64,000 bases of DNA from Tenebrio molitor (lineage: Eukaryota > Arthropoda > Insecta > Coleoptera > Tenebrionidae): positions 868,001 through 932,000 of the forward strand of contig NC_091053.1 in assembly GCF_963966145.1 (NCBI RefSeq), given 5' to 3'. Numbering within the stretch: position 1 is the first letter of the stretch; each line of letters opens with the position of its first letter. The position numbers and the translations under genes were made by a program. Of the stretch, positions 11,830-24,329 are shown in pieces. The notes beneath the pieces are model-generated. The model ran no database searches. It saw nothing but the letters and a program-made list of their open reading frames with translations, and was not told the origin of the DNA.

Positions 11830-14050
11830 TAAGATTCCACCTTCTGCTCTTTTCAAAACCTATGATGATAATCTATTAACACCATCTCCAAGGTTTTTTG
11901 TTAATTGTTTGTTGTTAATTGAGAATTTTCTCTGTTGTCATCTTGGTGGCGAGTGTTTTTTTTTTGAGCAAAATTTTCTTGCAAAGCAATTTTGTGATTT
12001 TTTCAATTTCATCCCGTTTCACATCCCTCAAGTTCCAAACAACCATTTCTTATTTGAAATTACGTTTTCGATTTTCATTTTGTTGCCAAACTGTGCGTTT
12101 ATTCTTTCAATAGTAATAATATTTGATTAAGATGCGGGGGTGGTTTTGGCAGGTGAACGGCGTACGCTTGGCGGCAATAAAGGGTAGATTGAAGAATCGC
12201 GGGTAGAATAAGTAGGTGGTCTTTTCTTGGCGACAAAGCAAACCGAATAAGGGAAGACAGTTACTATAAAGTTGTATGATGAGGTTTTAAATTCGAACCG
12301 AGCTTCCATATAATGTGGCGTCTAACGCGTGTCTCGTATGTTGGTTGCGGTCGGGCTGTTGATCCACCCCACGACTCACCCGACTCCGGATCCGACCGGA
12401 TTACGGAACGCTACACAGAGCCCCAACTATCCCACTATTGCCCCGAATAGATGGGATAACGACGAACTACGTTATATAAATGACATTTAGTCCCGTTCCG
12501 GTTCTATATATTCAATTGGAAAACGAATCAGAGAAAGTCCAAAGGAGGGGTGGTAAATGTCCCACCCCCCGAACTAAAGCTACGCATCGTAGAAATAAAA
12601 CACAACGTTTTTTGCATCATAGAAAAGTATAGTATTATACTCGCGTGTAATGGTTTGATACTCGTGAGTGGTCGCCGCTATTACACGCTTGCAATAATGC
12701 GATACTATTTCTAATTTTTGAAATTTTGTACGTCATCAGAGTAGGATCCTCGTAGGGACCAAAAAATTGTTAGTTGAGATTAGTGGCGGCGACATTTGCA
12801 TATTTTAGATTGTCAAAGTGACGTGAAATTTCATTACGCCGTGGGCCCGAAATGGGGTTTTCGGTTCCGTGAGTTCTCGATGCAAATTAGACAACAAAAC
12901 AATTTAAATTGTATAACTGAGAACAATATAACGTATTATAGAGGTGACGCGCACGTTTTATACAAACTCTAAGGTTAATTTCATACAGTGCTAACTTTCT
13001 TGTTTTAAGCAGTTGAATAGAAAATGCGAAGTACGAAATTTCATTGAGTCAGTCGACGCAGAAAAGTTTCAACGAGTTTAACTTCCATCGGACGATACAA
13101 TGCCATCTAATTTATTACATTTGTTTACTCGACTTAACTTTTTCCTTTGACAAATACGGAAAATCTCATTTGGAATTAACAAATGAGCGCCGTTCGAGTC
13201 TCGAGGTGAGACAAGTGAAAAAACAGTTGTTGTTCGCCCCGGGGGCGGCGCGCCGTTCCCAAATTAACGGTCGAATTTTCAACGCCGTTAAAACAATGGC
13301 GCCCGAGTTTATGGCTTATCGACGCCGATAATGGTTCGCAAACAAACAGTCACTTCTATTGTAATTATCCTTAACCGAATGGCCACTGTATGCAAGCGTA
13401 TGGCAGTTCGCAAAAGTTGATAATGGGGGCGGCGCCGTCCCCCTAATGTTATGCGGAGCTGTTTCGTGTACGGAGAACAAGTGACCGCACGGGGCGACAT
13501 CTGGCGTCGCATTATGAACCTGCCCGAACCGGGAAACTCCCAACTTCCCGACTAAATAACGAAGGCACTGCTTCCGAGGACGTCGATATTGGTTTTCAAC
13601 CGACATTTAATAATCTCCGCTTTTGTTACGCCACCCGACCATCATTAGAATCGGGTTTGCTTAAACAATGTAAATATGGCAGAGGTCGAAGGGCGGACGC
13701 TGATGGAAACTGCCTCGTCGGAAGGAATCGAAAGCTCGGTCATTCGGAAAGGTAAATTACCAAACGATATCTGCTCTTGCGGTCCAGACGTGTTCAACCG
13801 GTGATGAAAATCATATCACCGAGTCTACCAGTCACGCTTGTTTCTTGCAGATAACGAAAACTGAGACAGTTATTTATGCAACGTGCGCATCACTCATTTT
13901 TTATACGTGGGAAGAGTACACGCACGAGCGCAGCAAATCATGCAATCCCATGCGTAAAAGGAGGGTTTATACACAAGGTGCGGTCACAATTTCTTGCCCA
14001 CATCATTCTCTCTGCGAAGTAAAGAAAAGAAAATATTCCTTCGTCTAAAA
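11830..14050. other. Intergenic DNA, no gene seen
   Basis: No exon or named repeat is recognisable. GC rises around 13180-13560, where overlapping frames occur on both strands without family features. Confidence 0.4.
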
Positions 14051-14058
14051 AAGAAATT

Positions 14059-14328
14059 ATGGCAAATTGCTCACTAGTGAGGAAATATTTTTTCCTCACT
14101 AGTGAGAAAATATTTTTTCCTCACTAGTGAGATAATATTTTTTCCTCACTAGTGAGATAATATTTTTTCCTCACTAGTGAGAAAATATTTTTTCCTCACC
14201 AGTGAGAAAATATTTTTTTTCTCACTAGTGAGAGAATATTTATTCCTCACTAGTGAGAGAATATTTTTTCCTCACTAGTGATTCAATTGCCATTTTCAGT
14301 GAGCAAATAAAATGATCATGGAAAAATA
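14059..14328 (+). repeat. CACTAGTG palindrome array with conserved flank, copy 1
   Basis: About nine units of roughly 25 bp, TCACTAGTGAG followed by an AT-rich spacer (AAAATATTTTTTCC type), fill 14071-14282. The left boundary is GGCAAATTGC. The right flank CAATTGCCAT...CAGTGAGCAAA...TGATCATGGAAAAA is shared with the copies at 20 and 24 kb, so the array belongs to one dispersed element. Every unit has a perfect 10-bp palindrome core. Confidence 0.85.
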
Positions 14329-14339
14329 TGTTTGTCACA

Positions 14340-16060
14340 CCTTCACATTCCGAAGCCTTCTTTTTATTGTTTCGCAAAGCAAATCTAGAACTAGAACCTG
14401 CGCCTTACACAAACCACCTGTGAACCTCTGTCGCTGCTGTATTTAGATGCTTCACATTTGTGTTTGTTTTGGATGGCATTTTATTTTGGCAAAAATTTAA
14501 TCGCAAGTCGGCGACACCCGTCGCCTGTTTGTGTATGCGACATTTGTTCCATCTTGAAGCTGGTCGAATCTTTGTTTCTGTTTGACATCCGAGCCCATCA
14601 ATAATGTATGAACTCGATCCGAACGATGTGTAAGCAAAACACAGATTGTTTCAAATCACCCGACCACATTATGGACACAGTTTAAGCAATAAGCACTAAT
14701 CTAATAAATTAACGTCCGTTCAATGCGCCACCCTTGCATTATGCACTGTATTGTTATGCTGTTTACACGAATTTCGGTTGCACTATCGATAGAGCTGCAT
14801 CGGATTAGGTGTGGAATAATATATGAAGCACTGCAAACATTGATGCACTCAACTAAGTGTTGTTTTTCCTCAAATTGCAACATTTTTCAATGAATACACC
14901 CAATATGGCGTCCGTTGATGAAAACATATTCGCGGATGGCCGGCCGGCCGTTGAAATCCGCGTTTTCGGCATCAGTTATTTATGTGTTTTAGGTGAAAAA
15001 GATGAAACAACAATGTACGTGTCATGCGGCAATGGCAGTTTTCAATTTCCCGGTTTAATAAAGTACTCTTCGTACAATCGCTCTCGTGGATGTTTACGAT
15101 GGCAACTAATTTATTTTTTGAACACACTGTCATCGACTCTTATCTCTCGCGTATTTTGTTGAAAATGCAACGGAAAATTTCCCATTAGGCTAATTCGACT
15201 GAGAAAATTCGTTCGCTAAACTCGAGATTGCTTTCATGTATCATAACCGGGGGTGGAAAAAAATGTATAAGCAGCATCAGAAGTGGGATTTAGCGGTGAA
15301 TAATGGCCGGGTAGTGGGAGGACACGTGTCCAATAAAACATAATAAAGCACCTAAATAGTTTCAGGATATGGTCCTAGAACACAAGGATTCGAGAAATTT
15401 CATTATCGCGCCAAAATAAATAACATCAGATACAAAAGAAACATCGAGGATCGATCAATTCGTATTTACAAGAGTGCCGAACGGATCGTGTAACCTTGCG
15501 ATATATTTAATTTGTTCCCTAATTCTGTTGACACGGTTTTCCTTTTTACAAATCACCGATCCAGACACAATCCGGGAGGAGTCTTCGACAACGAGAAGAA
15601 ACTGTCAATGCTGTTTACCTGATATTTTCTTTTAATTCGGGACGAATGATGGATGCTGAAATTCCCTTGTTTGTCAGACGTCGACGCCCAAATATTCTCC
15701 CATCTCGATTATTGACTTTGTATGAATTTAGGGGAATTGTCAGATTGGGGTCAGAAATTGTTGACCCAGGATGCGGGACGTAATGGCGGACGTTGCATTT
15801 GCTTCGACAAACAAGGGACGTTTCAGGTTTGTCTGTCTCGGCTTTTGCAGGATTCAGACAAGAAACACATTTTTTACAACAGGATTTTCTCTTACGCTTA
15901 GTTTACTGAGAAAAATTGTAAACAATTCAAGAATTCACGCATGAACAGACACATCGGAAATGGTGTCCTATAGTTGGTGCGCCGAATCACTGGACTAATC
16001 ACGTGATAGTTCGTAGAGACGTCATTAACAGCCTGAATTACACTACCTTGCTAAATTTTA
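14340..16060. other. Intergenic DNA, no gene seen
   Basis: No recognisable exon. The plus-strand frame 14857-15162 is open but lacks family features and codon bias. Confidence 0.4.
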
Positions 16061-16062
16061 GT

Positions 16063-16831
16063 GTTAAAATTATGTTTCTACTTTCATGTATTGTGATAAA
16101 CGCAGTAATTTCAATATGAAGTTTATCTTTTTACGAAGAATAATTAAAACTTTACTGTAGACTACTTTTTTCTTCGACTATATAAACAAAAAGATCAATA
16201 CGATAAGAAACTAACACTATGATCACTTACCAATTCATGAAAATACGCCAACATAACACTTTTATTTTCAGTTGTAACCTTATTTAGATCTTCCTATTGT
16301 TTGATTGTCTCGTTTGATTTCAGATACCTGCCTTTTGATTTTTCCGGTATTAAGCTATTTGAAGCTTGTTCTGCTTCATTTAAGACATCTTCCGGTAAAA
16401 CACAATCACTCATACACATTTTGCGAAATTGCTACTTTTATAAACAACCAAATGTAACTATGACACCTGAACATGTCATGCAAACGCGATTTCCAACTCG
16501 AAAAAACTTTTTTTGTGCTTAACAGGCTTAAAAATTATAATAGGGGTTGCTTTTTGTAGGTGTCAAGCGGGGAAGGTGACGATATACTCAGAGGATGAAA
16601 TAGGGGTGAAGCGGCGAAGGTGAGGGTATTTCCAACTCGAAAAAACTGTCTTTTTTTCTTAACAGGGTTGAAAATGGTAGTAGGGGTTGGTTTTTGTAAA
16701 ATTAAAGTAGACAGTATTTTTCTTCTTGTTTTGAAGATCAAGTGTACAAAATTTCATCAAGATCGGAGTAAAACTGTAGATTTGCATACAAAATATACAA
16801 ACAAACAGACATTCAGTTTTATATATATAGA
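16063..16831 (-). mobile_element. Helitron copy with captured exon, 3' end lost
   Basis: On the minus strand it starts with TC at 16831-16830 after an A. It matches the complete copy through the conserved left part and the captured tyrosine-recombinase-like block, including the shared in-frame TAG and the GTAAGT donor. Similarity stops near 16063, just before the hairpin and CTAG end. Confidence 0.8.
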
Positions 16832-16839
16832 TTATATTA

Positions 16840-17690
16840 AATGAGGCACAAAGCTCTCGACATCGTGAAGAGCTTATCGACAAGTTGCATTTCATTCACG
16901 AAACTGCAAGAGCAACTCGACCATTCTGTAGGTAAAATGTCATCGCCGTCCCTGCGGGAGCGGCTTGTCGAAAAAAACTGTGATTTTCCGTGACGATATA
17001 ATCAGGATTTAATCCGGAGGTCCTGCCCCGTGTCGCTGTCGAGCCGCTCCGCGATTAAATTATCCGTCTGCGGCATCAATTCGCGGTGGGGGCGGCGTGT
17101 GCAATTACGCGTATTATTGCGGCCGGGCCCAATAAACCGTCCCCTCCGTTTAAAAATAAATAAAGCGCCGCCGCAATCGAGTGCGTATTATCTTGTCTCT
17201 CTGGTGTCAGGATGATTTGGGAGACCGTCGTCTAATTCAAAAGCGTCCTGCTGGCCGGCCAGGATAACGACCGCGCGCTCACGCTCCACCGACTATAAAG
17301 CTATCATGGCACTGTGAAAGCTTTCTGAATCGGATTAGCGAAAAATCGCGGGCCGAAGCTCGGCCACTTGCCCCCGATCCGACGACGCAGATTTCATTAT
17401 TTTTTTTTTGGGGGACTCCTCTTTCCGCCAATTACTCCCCGAATTCGGAAATTATTTCGAGGGATCGGTCCGAGAAGCGAGCCGGTCCGATTTTTCCAAA
17501 GCACCAAACGGATGCTTTGATCTCGAATTCGGAAATAACGCGCGCAAATCATAATCAAGCTTTGTGATGTTATTAAGCTTGCTGCCCCTGGGGAGCAGGG
17601 TCAGGTGTGCAGGTATGAATCCACTCGAACGCACGGTTTGTGCGATTCGGCCAAAGAGTTTGCAAGGCGAATTTCACCAATCACCGACGT
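16840..17690. other. CpG-rich unique DNA, no gene assigned
   Basis: A GC- and CpG-rich stretch (about 16930-17480) stands out from the AT-rich surroundings. I found no convincing start, splice site or protein family in it. It could be an enhancer, a promoter or an unrecognised first exon. Confidence 0.3.
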
Positions 17691-17695
17691 TAACT

Positions 17696-17894
17696 CGGAT
17701 TTACTGTTTTCTCAATTTCGTTGTACGTCGTAAAATTTTATTGCATATTATGAGCGATTAACGGGCACAATCTGCAAATCTGTTTAAAATATTACCTAAA
17801 CTAGGATTTATAAACTCCGCAAAATCTTTAACTTAAAGTACCGTAAAATTTTACGACCTACAACCAAATTGAGAAAACAGTACTTACGTCCGAT
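17696..17894. mobile_element. Short inverted-repeat (MITE-like) element
   Basis: Arms of about 40 bp face each other. The left arm is CTGTTTTCTCAATTTCGTTG then ACGTCGTAAAATTTTA at 17704-17740. The right arm at 17842-17882 is its reverse complement with two or three changes. About 100 bp lie between them with no open frame, consistent with a MITE or fold-back element. Confidence 0.7.
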
Positions 17895-18229
17895 TTTTTG
17901 CTGTTTGATGCCGTTATGGTCCAACTTAATTTGTTTCCACCTAGGAACTAGGACGGCGATAAAAGTCGCAGAAACCTGTACATTTGTGGCTTAGTATAAA
18001 ATGTTTCCTAATGGAGTTTTGTTCGTTATTTTCTCATTTTTAACATTAGTCAGTCATACATAAAATGTCTTGTATCGTGCGGGGGCAGGATTACTGGGAC
18101 TGTGTAAACTGGAAACAATACATAAAAATAAATCCCACGTAAGACTTTGTCTTGGGATTGAAGTAAATATCAGGATGGAGAAGATATTTATTTTTCTCTT
18201 GTGAGGATTTGTATTTGGTGTATCTAATA

Positions 18230-18346
18230 TACAGGGTGGGGCATCGTAAATAATTCGCTTCTTTATTTAAACGCAAATCAGACGCGTGATTTATGGCCCA
18301 AATGGTATAATTTGCCAACAAAAGGATCATTCACTACTAGCCGACC
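18230..18346 (+). repeat. Dispersed repeat shared with 58.7 kb
   Basis: After an ATACAGGGTG end at 18230, the block GCAAATCAGACGCGTGATTT ... CCAACAAAAGGATCATTCAC recurs in inverted orientation at 58661-58750 with few differences. Confidence 0.7.
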
Positions 18347-18349
18347 GTT

Positions 18350-20140
18350 TTGAGCCTCGTATTTACAGCTTTGCCATAAAATTGATAATTCCCATTGTCA
18401 CCTAAATTAGAGGAAGTGAATCTGGGTAGGTTAGTATAAAAATCAGAATTTGACTTTTTGCTAAAATTTACTTTTTATTTTTTTGGGCTTTGTTTGTAAG
18501 TGAAAAATCATCAAAAAATCATGAAATGTACCTTACCCAAGTACGTGTGGAAAATTTCCACAATTTTATTTAATTTCGCGGTTTCTCGCGTGCGCGAATA
18601 CGATGCCCGACCCTGTACAATCGCAGTTGACTCAAATGCAGTATATTTTGTAGCTTTGGAGGAGTGGGGTAACGTGACAGTTTATTTACATTACGTGTGC
18701 GGTAGGCTACATTTTACAGCGTGAGGTTTTTAGTTTGAAACGCGACCGCGAATCATTTTTACGCGACTTTGGGAAGCGTACTATGTATATGCTTGAGAAA
18801 GCATTATGTGAAGTTTGTTTCTAAACTTTTTTGCATATTTTTCCGGCTTTCCCAGGGAGACAATCCAGAAGCTTATGGTTTATGCAACAAACATTAATGT
18901 TTTGTTAACATCCTACTCACTAGAGTTAATTAGCTCCGGATTACATCCACACAAACAACAATGCACTGTTGCAGAATAATTCCAGGTGAATAATTAAGAT
19001 AAGCAGCATCATCGGTGTTGGTAACTGGTTAACAACAACACCAAATCACTCCCGTGATGATCATGGTTCTCCAAATTTTTGCATTTCTTTCCGCTCTAAT
19101 TTGCATCGCGGTTCCGGTAGTAAAAGCCACAGTTAACGTCTAGACCGTGCGTCCATAAAACGGTCCAGGATTTAATGTACGACTCACGAACTGGCGCAAT
19201 ATCCGCGAATTTGACGTCGTACGTTTAATTGTGTCCGGAATCGGCAGCATAATTCCAGGTTGGAAATTAAGATAAGTCCCGTCGTCTCCGACGCCGCCGC
19301 CGCGGTGGCATCACCTCTCTCACGCCATTATTATAATCTAAAGTGAGCGTAACAAGTGTTCCCGAATTGTTGCCATAACAAAGTTTACTGTCCGCCATAA
19401 AACGAGACTCTGGTCACATCTGCTATTATTTCCTGAAGCCCAGCTTACGACTTTTCAAACTCCACTTGGCATATGTTTATTTTGGGTTTTACGGACACCA
19501 AAACAAACATCTGTTGGATCGGCATTATTATGTTGATACAAAGTACTTATATCTGTGTAAGTAAACAATTTAGCGGATCATTTGTTGCGTCTTGGCCGAC
19601 CCTCCGGCTCGAAAAACAGAAATAAATCATAAAGGAAAAACGAGGCGGGTGAACGTATTACGACCGCGTCCTTCCGAATTAAGGGGCGAGAGAACGGCCA
19701 AAAGGGAAAAAATCGCAACGGAGTAGTTGGAGGCACACGAGTTTTACTCCTGCCGGTGAAGTGTAATTAATTTTGTGTATTCAAGCAGGTGTTGCTAAGA
19801 GACATTCCAAATGTCAGCGCCGAGTGTTCGCTAATTAGTCTTGAATGGAGTGTCGCGTGAAACTGTTGAAAAATTAAACGGCACATCCTGGCTCACGGCT
19901 CCGACAAACTCCAGCTAAATCCGTTTGCTGATTATTTTTAATGGGGTTTGCAAAGCGATACGATGGCCAAACAGCCAATCAACCGAACGACCTTCGATTG
20001 CAAAACGAACCTCCATAAGAAAAAAGAAGACAAGCTTTAGTTACTAATATTCAGAAAGTATGTATTTTAAAAACAGATTAAAAAAACTTTCAGTCCAACA
20101 TATTTGGAACCCTCTATCCACAAACTCACAAAACATTCAC
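18350..20140. other. Intergenic DNA, no gene seen
   Basis: No exon is recognisable. Two similar small blocks with AATTCCAGGT followed by ATTAAGATAAG lie at about 18979-19003 and 19252-19276. AGATAAG is a GATA-factor-type site, so these might be regulatory. Confidence 0.35.
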
Positions 20141-20145
20141 TTTAC

Positions 20146-20402
20146 TCACTAGTGAGTAAATAATATGTATTTTCTCACTAGTGAGGAAATAATATTTTCT
20201 CACTAGTGAGTAAATAATATGTATTTTCTAGTGAGAAAATATGATTTCCTCACTAGTGAGGAAATAATATTTTCTCACTAGTGAGTAAATAATATGTATT
20301 TTCTAGTGAGAAAATATGATTTCCTCACTAGTGATTGAATTGCCATCTTTGCTAACTATTTTCAGTGAGCAAAAACTACTAAAATCCAATGATCATGGAA
20401 AA
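20146..20402 (+). repeat. CACTAGTG palindrome array with conserved flank, copy 2
   Basis: TCACTAGTGAG cores alternate with AAATAATATGTATTTTC-type spacers, with a longer sub-repeat repeated twice (20146-20334). The right flank GAATTGCCATCTTTGC ... CAGTGAGCAAA ... TGATCATGGAAAAA matches copies 1 and 3. Confidence 0.85.
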
Positions 20403-20404
20403 AA

Positions 20405-21205
20405 AGCATTTTTTTAGTGTGTTTGGGACAACATGAAACCGATTTTAATCCTGTCCCGTAAAAATCGTCAATTTCCGTCGGTGAAGTTCCCCCCTTTGGA
20501 GTTTCGCATCATGTTTTACGACAGATCCCCCATTAAAAAAGTCCAAACCCTGTTTAGAGTTGAACGGCATGTGCGGTCGGGAGTATGGGTCATTTGGCAG
20601 GGCGTAGTGGCAGGTTTCCTGTGGGAAGCGTCACTTTTAGTGGTAATAGCGCGTCCTAATCAGCAACAATCAAGGAGATAAAACAAGAATTTCTCGTGTC
20701 AGTGGTAGATAAATTTAATGTGATTGTGGAAACGGTTTCGGCTTCGTTGTAATGCTGTCGACGGGGTTGACCCGACTTTGCTGACAAGTGACAACCTTCA
20801 TCAACACCCGCGACGGTCTTTGTCCCGGGGCGACCTTTAACCCGCACTTCATCATACAGAGCAATTTATCACGGAAACCTGAAATGACGCGCACTGTTTT
20901 CTTTTACAAATGGTCCGCCGCCACACTTGACCCCACCAACAACGAGAAAAACACGTCGCCACGTTCACGGGGATAATTCATCCGGGGACGGCGGCGGAAG
21001 GGATTAATTCAAATGAATTGCTCGCGGTGCGACCACCTTTCATCCTATTTCAAGCGGTTTCGGATACCAAACTCGAACTGTTTCAGCCCGAAGGGCCAAA
21101 CTCTCCCTCTGAAGGATCCACGGAAGGATCGTTTTTAATTTTTAATTGGTCAATCTTACAAATGGATGTTATGGGTGTGAAATAGAATTAGATAATATCT
21201 AGTTT
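20405..21205. other. Intergenic DNA, no gene seen
   Basis: Moderately GC-rich sequence. Overlapping short frames exist on both strands, none with family features. Confidence 0.4.
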
Positions 21206-21211
21206 CACAAC

Positions 21212-21502
21212 ATACAGGGTGTTATTGAAAGTTGTACAGATATCTTAACCACAAGCTACTGATTTCATGTAGAACTCGGAAAAAATATTTAAAAAATTCT
21301 ATGTCAAAAAATAAAATGACATTTATTTTTTGGGCTACAATTTTTATAAATTGCTTTTAGTTTTCTACGTGGTCTTACAACCTTGTAGGTAAAATTTCGG
21401 CACATTTTAAAAATACACCCTGTATATCATATTTATACAGGGTGTATTTTTAAAATGTGCCGAAATTTTACCTACGAGGTTGTTTGACAACGTAGAAGAA
21501 AA
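21212..21502. mobile_element. TACAGGGTGT-family element plus inverted partial copy
   Basis: A monomer (21212-21427) starts TACAGGGTGTTATTGAAAG, contains CATGTAGAACTCGG and AAATTTCGGCACATTTT, and ends CACCCTGTATA. It is followed at once by an inverted partial copy (about 21434-21502) that reads TACAGGGTGTATTTTTAAAA. Confidence 0.75.
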
Positions 21503-21509
21503 TAAATCA

Positions 21510-22380
21510 TTATTCCCGTGTGAGTTTATCATCGGTTGGTCACGAAGTGGCGTTTTAAACATGGCGAATGTCATAATTAAAAGCGGAAGTTCCGTTTTCA
21601 CGGGTCGTCAATCGTGGCGGCCACGACAAATTGTCGGAGTGCCCCGGAAAAAAGTCCTAATAGAAAACATTCCCGAAATGAGCCCGAACATATCCATTTA
21701 AGCGGGTTTGATTCTCTGGTCAATATCCAATCTCTAAGCGATAGCCTCAATTTCAGCGGATTTCGTTTAAAGTGACCCTTACTCATGTCGACGGTCCGCC
21801 GGGACCCCGGCCTGCCGAAGAATCCCTCCTTCATTTGATTAGCCATTTAAATGGTCCGCAGATTCCGCCAGTCCGGAAGAATTTTTCGTCGTGGCGCGAT
21901 CCGTGCAATTAGCCAAACTGGGACCATTTGTGAGCCGCCACCGATAAAAAAATCCGACGTTTTTCTTGACGGCCCAATTAATAATTGTAATGGTGGAATC
22001 CGGCGCAGATTCGAACCTGACATTTCCATTGTTTCGACGCCGATTTTATAAATGTGTGCGTCGACGCCATTCCGAAACCGGCGTAGGTCAACGCTGACGC
22101 CCTCGAGAATTATCGTTTATTACTGGCAATTGCTCCACCTTTCCAGTTATCGTTCTATATGCTTTATGGCACCGAATGTGTTTCACCCGAAACTGAGGGC
22201 AGTAAAATATTTAACCTTTTTTCCGCCGACCCGGAAAAATGAATATTCGGCCCCCGGAGACCGCGCGCGGTATTATCAGATGGATTTTTCCATGTGGCAG
22301 GGACGTATCTTTCGAAAATTTCCAAATGCATTGATACCGGCGCTCACGGCGTGTCCTTTTATGTGAAATAAAATAGTAAA
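21510..22380. other. CpG-rich unique DNA, no gene assigned
   Basis: GC- and CpG-rich sequence with overlapping frames on both strands (for example 22052-22366 plus and 21598-22029 minus). None has recognisable domains, starts or splice sites that I would trust. Confidence 0.3.
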
Positions 22381-22385
22381 AGCGT

Positions 22386-22610
22386 AGAAGTGAGTTTTTT
22401 TGTGCTGAGACCGAGACGGAGTTGAGGGCGGCAACTGGGCGAAGCACAAAAAGATCTTCTACTCTGAATGATACTATATACTATTTTATGTTCAAGCAGA
22501 TCACACAAAAAATCGGACATGGACTCACTCAAGGAGTTCCTCAAGGTTGTGTTTTAGGACCGATCTACTTCAATATATGTACATATTTCTGGGTTCACAG
22601 GATGGAGTGG
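22386..22610 (+). repeat. LINE-like remnant: fold-back plus reverse transcriptase motif
   Basis: A fold-back block (22386-22472) like the one at 3.2 kb leads into a short frame encoding GLTQGVPQGCVLGPIYFN. This is the conserved GVPQGxxLGPxLFN motif of non-LTR reverse transcriptases. The frame is interrupted soon after, so it is a fossil. Confidence 0.7.
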
Positions 22611-22639
22611 ATTATTTTTATTCTAATAATACATTAATC

Positions 22640-24110
22640 TAGGTGGCATTTCGTAGGAAAAACGGCGAGTGAATTTCATTAATTCTGCAATGAAACGGTC
22701 TAAATCTAATGGCCTGGCAATAAATTCGTTAAAATCTCAAGTCGTTTCATTTTTGTTAACTACAGTACTGTTAGTAATATAAGATTTATGTTCGTAACTG
22801 ATCCTTAACTACTGTTAGTAGAGTTGGCACCACAATTCATCGAAATCATCGTAAATTTGAAATTACGCCGGAGTGCTCCGCTGAATCCGGTCTCGAGAAA
22901 AAAAAATCGTCACTCTCTTGGCTTTCCGCGAACATTTCTTTGTGTCTAAATTTGTCTTTTTTTCCATTTTAACAATTCCTTTTGATTTGACGATCCCACT
23001 CGACCACTCATAGATCCAGTCGGTCTAGAATCTCTCCCCGAGCCGTTCCGTTAATTATAATTAAATTTAATCGTTAATTTTACTTTGTAATGCATTTTTC
23101 AAGATAAATTAGCTTTGATAAAGTGCTTTCAGGCGGAGGCTAAAGTACGTAAATTACACAAAAAAACTTTCCGTCGCTGAATAAAAACCCGGATCAAAGT
23201 CCGAACTTATTTTGCCCAGATATCAGGTGAACTCTATTGATTGCGATTTTATAATTAACTTAGGGATTAGCGGAGCGTCGAAAGTTGAAAGCGAGAACTC
23301 CGTCTCGATCTTCGAGCTTTGTTTAACATTTACGCTGCAAGAATCGGCCAAGGGTCCCTCCCACGGGGTCATCGTAATCGGTAATAATTGTTGCTGTCCG
23401 TGTTAATCCGCCCCTCTTTTCGACAAAACCGATAATTAGTGCCAGGTGAATGGAGGCATTGTTGCGTGGGGAAAATTGAATTGACACAAAGAACGATAAC
23501 TTCATTATGCGACATGTATAATGAGTAGTTGTGTCGAGCCACGAATCATATTCTGCCGAAATGACTTCGCCTGCCGACATTGTGGGGCTGCTTATGGAGA
23601 TATCACATTAAAAGCTAATGGAAATTGCCTCATGCACGAGATTGAATTAGACTATATGTCACGGCGTCTCGATTTTATAATAACGACGCACCGCATTTAA
23701 TTAAACCGCGTTCGAAAGCGTGACGCCGTGCCGCCCCCGACGGTGCAAGCACGCTTTTCTTCACTCCGAAGCGGCGATGGGTGGACAACCAACAATACGC
23801 CGATACGTCCGAAGTATACACACAGTTTTGTTTTGAACACTGATTAGGTGCTCCGAAGTGAGCAGCAAATAGATGGATTTACCTTAAGCTGTAAACTCGT
23901 TACGATACACGGTTTGCAGTCTGTAGCGTTGATTTTCATTAACTTGCAAATACCCGGGCTGATGCGGATGCAAATGCATTGATTACTTGTAAATAAAACG
24001 AACTGAACGCGAAACGGTGAAACAAAGACGGCCAAAGATTGTATCGGGGCGAAGGAAATTCTACCAACATTCTACAGTACAGTTGCCGTGTCTTGTTTTT
24101 TACTACAAAC
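22640..24110. other. Intergenic DNA, no gene seen
   Basis: No recognisable exon or repeat. Short frames around 23212-23580 overlap on opposite strands and lack family features. Confidence 0.4.
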
Positions 24111-24112
24111 AT

Positions 24113-24319
24113 TTTTTCCATGATCTACCGAAAATAATGAGCAAAGATGGCAATTTAATCACTAGTGAGGAAAAAATATTTTCTCACTAGTGAGGAAAAA
24201 AGATTTTCTCACTAGTGAGGAAAAAAGATTTTCTCACTAGTGAGGAAAAAAGATTTTCTCACTAGTGAGGAAAAAAGATTTTCTCACTAGTGAGGAAAAA
24301 ATATTTTCTCACTAGTGAG
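24113..24319 (-). repeat. CACTAGTG palindrome array with conserved flank, copy 3 (inverted)
   Basis: The shared flank appears here in reverse on the left (TTTTTTCCATGATC...ATGAGCAAAGATGGCAATT). It is followed by seven units of 25 bp, TCACTAGTGAGGAAAAAAGA type (24159-24319). The units are more uniform than in copies 1 and 2. Confidence 0.85.
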
Positions 24320-24329
24320 CAAAGAGGTG

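Noticed and set aside
14071..14282. CRISPR-like appearance of the regular CACTAGTG array
   Set aside because: Spacers are near-identical AT-rich runs and the locus is in animal DNA with no cas genes. It is a satellite inside a mobile element.
16301..16522. Plus-strand 73-codon frame
   Set aside because: It is the antisense of the captured exon in the inverted Helitron copy.
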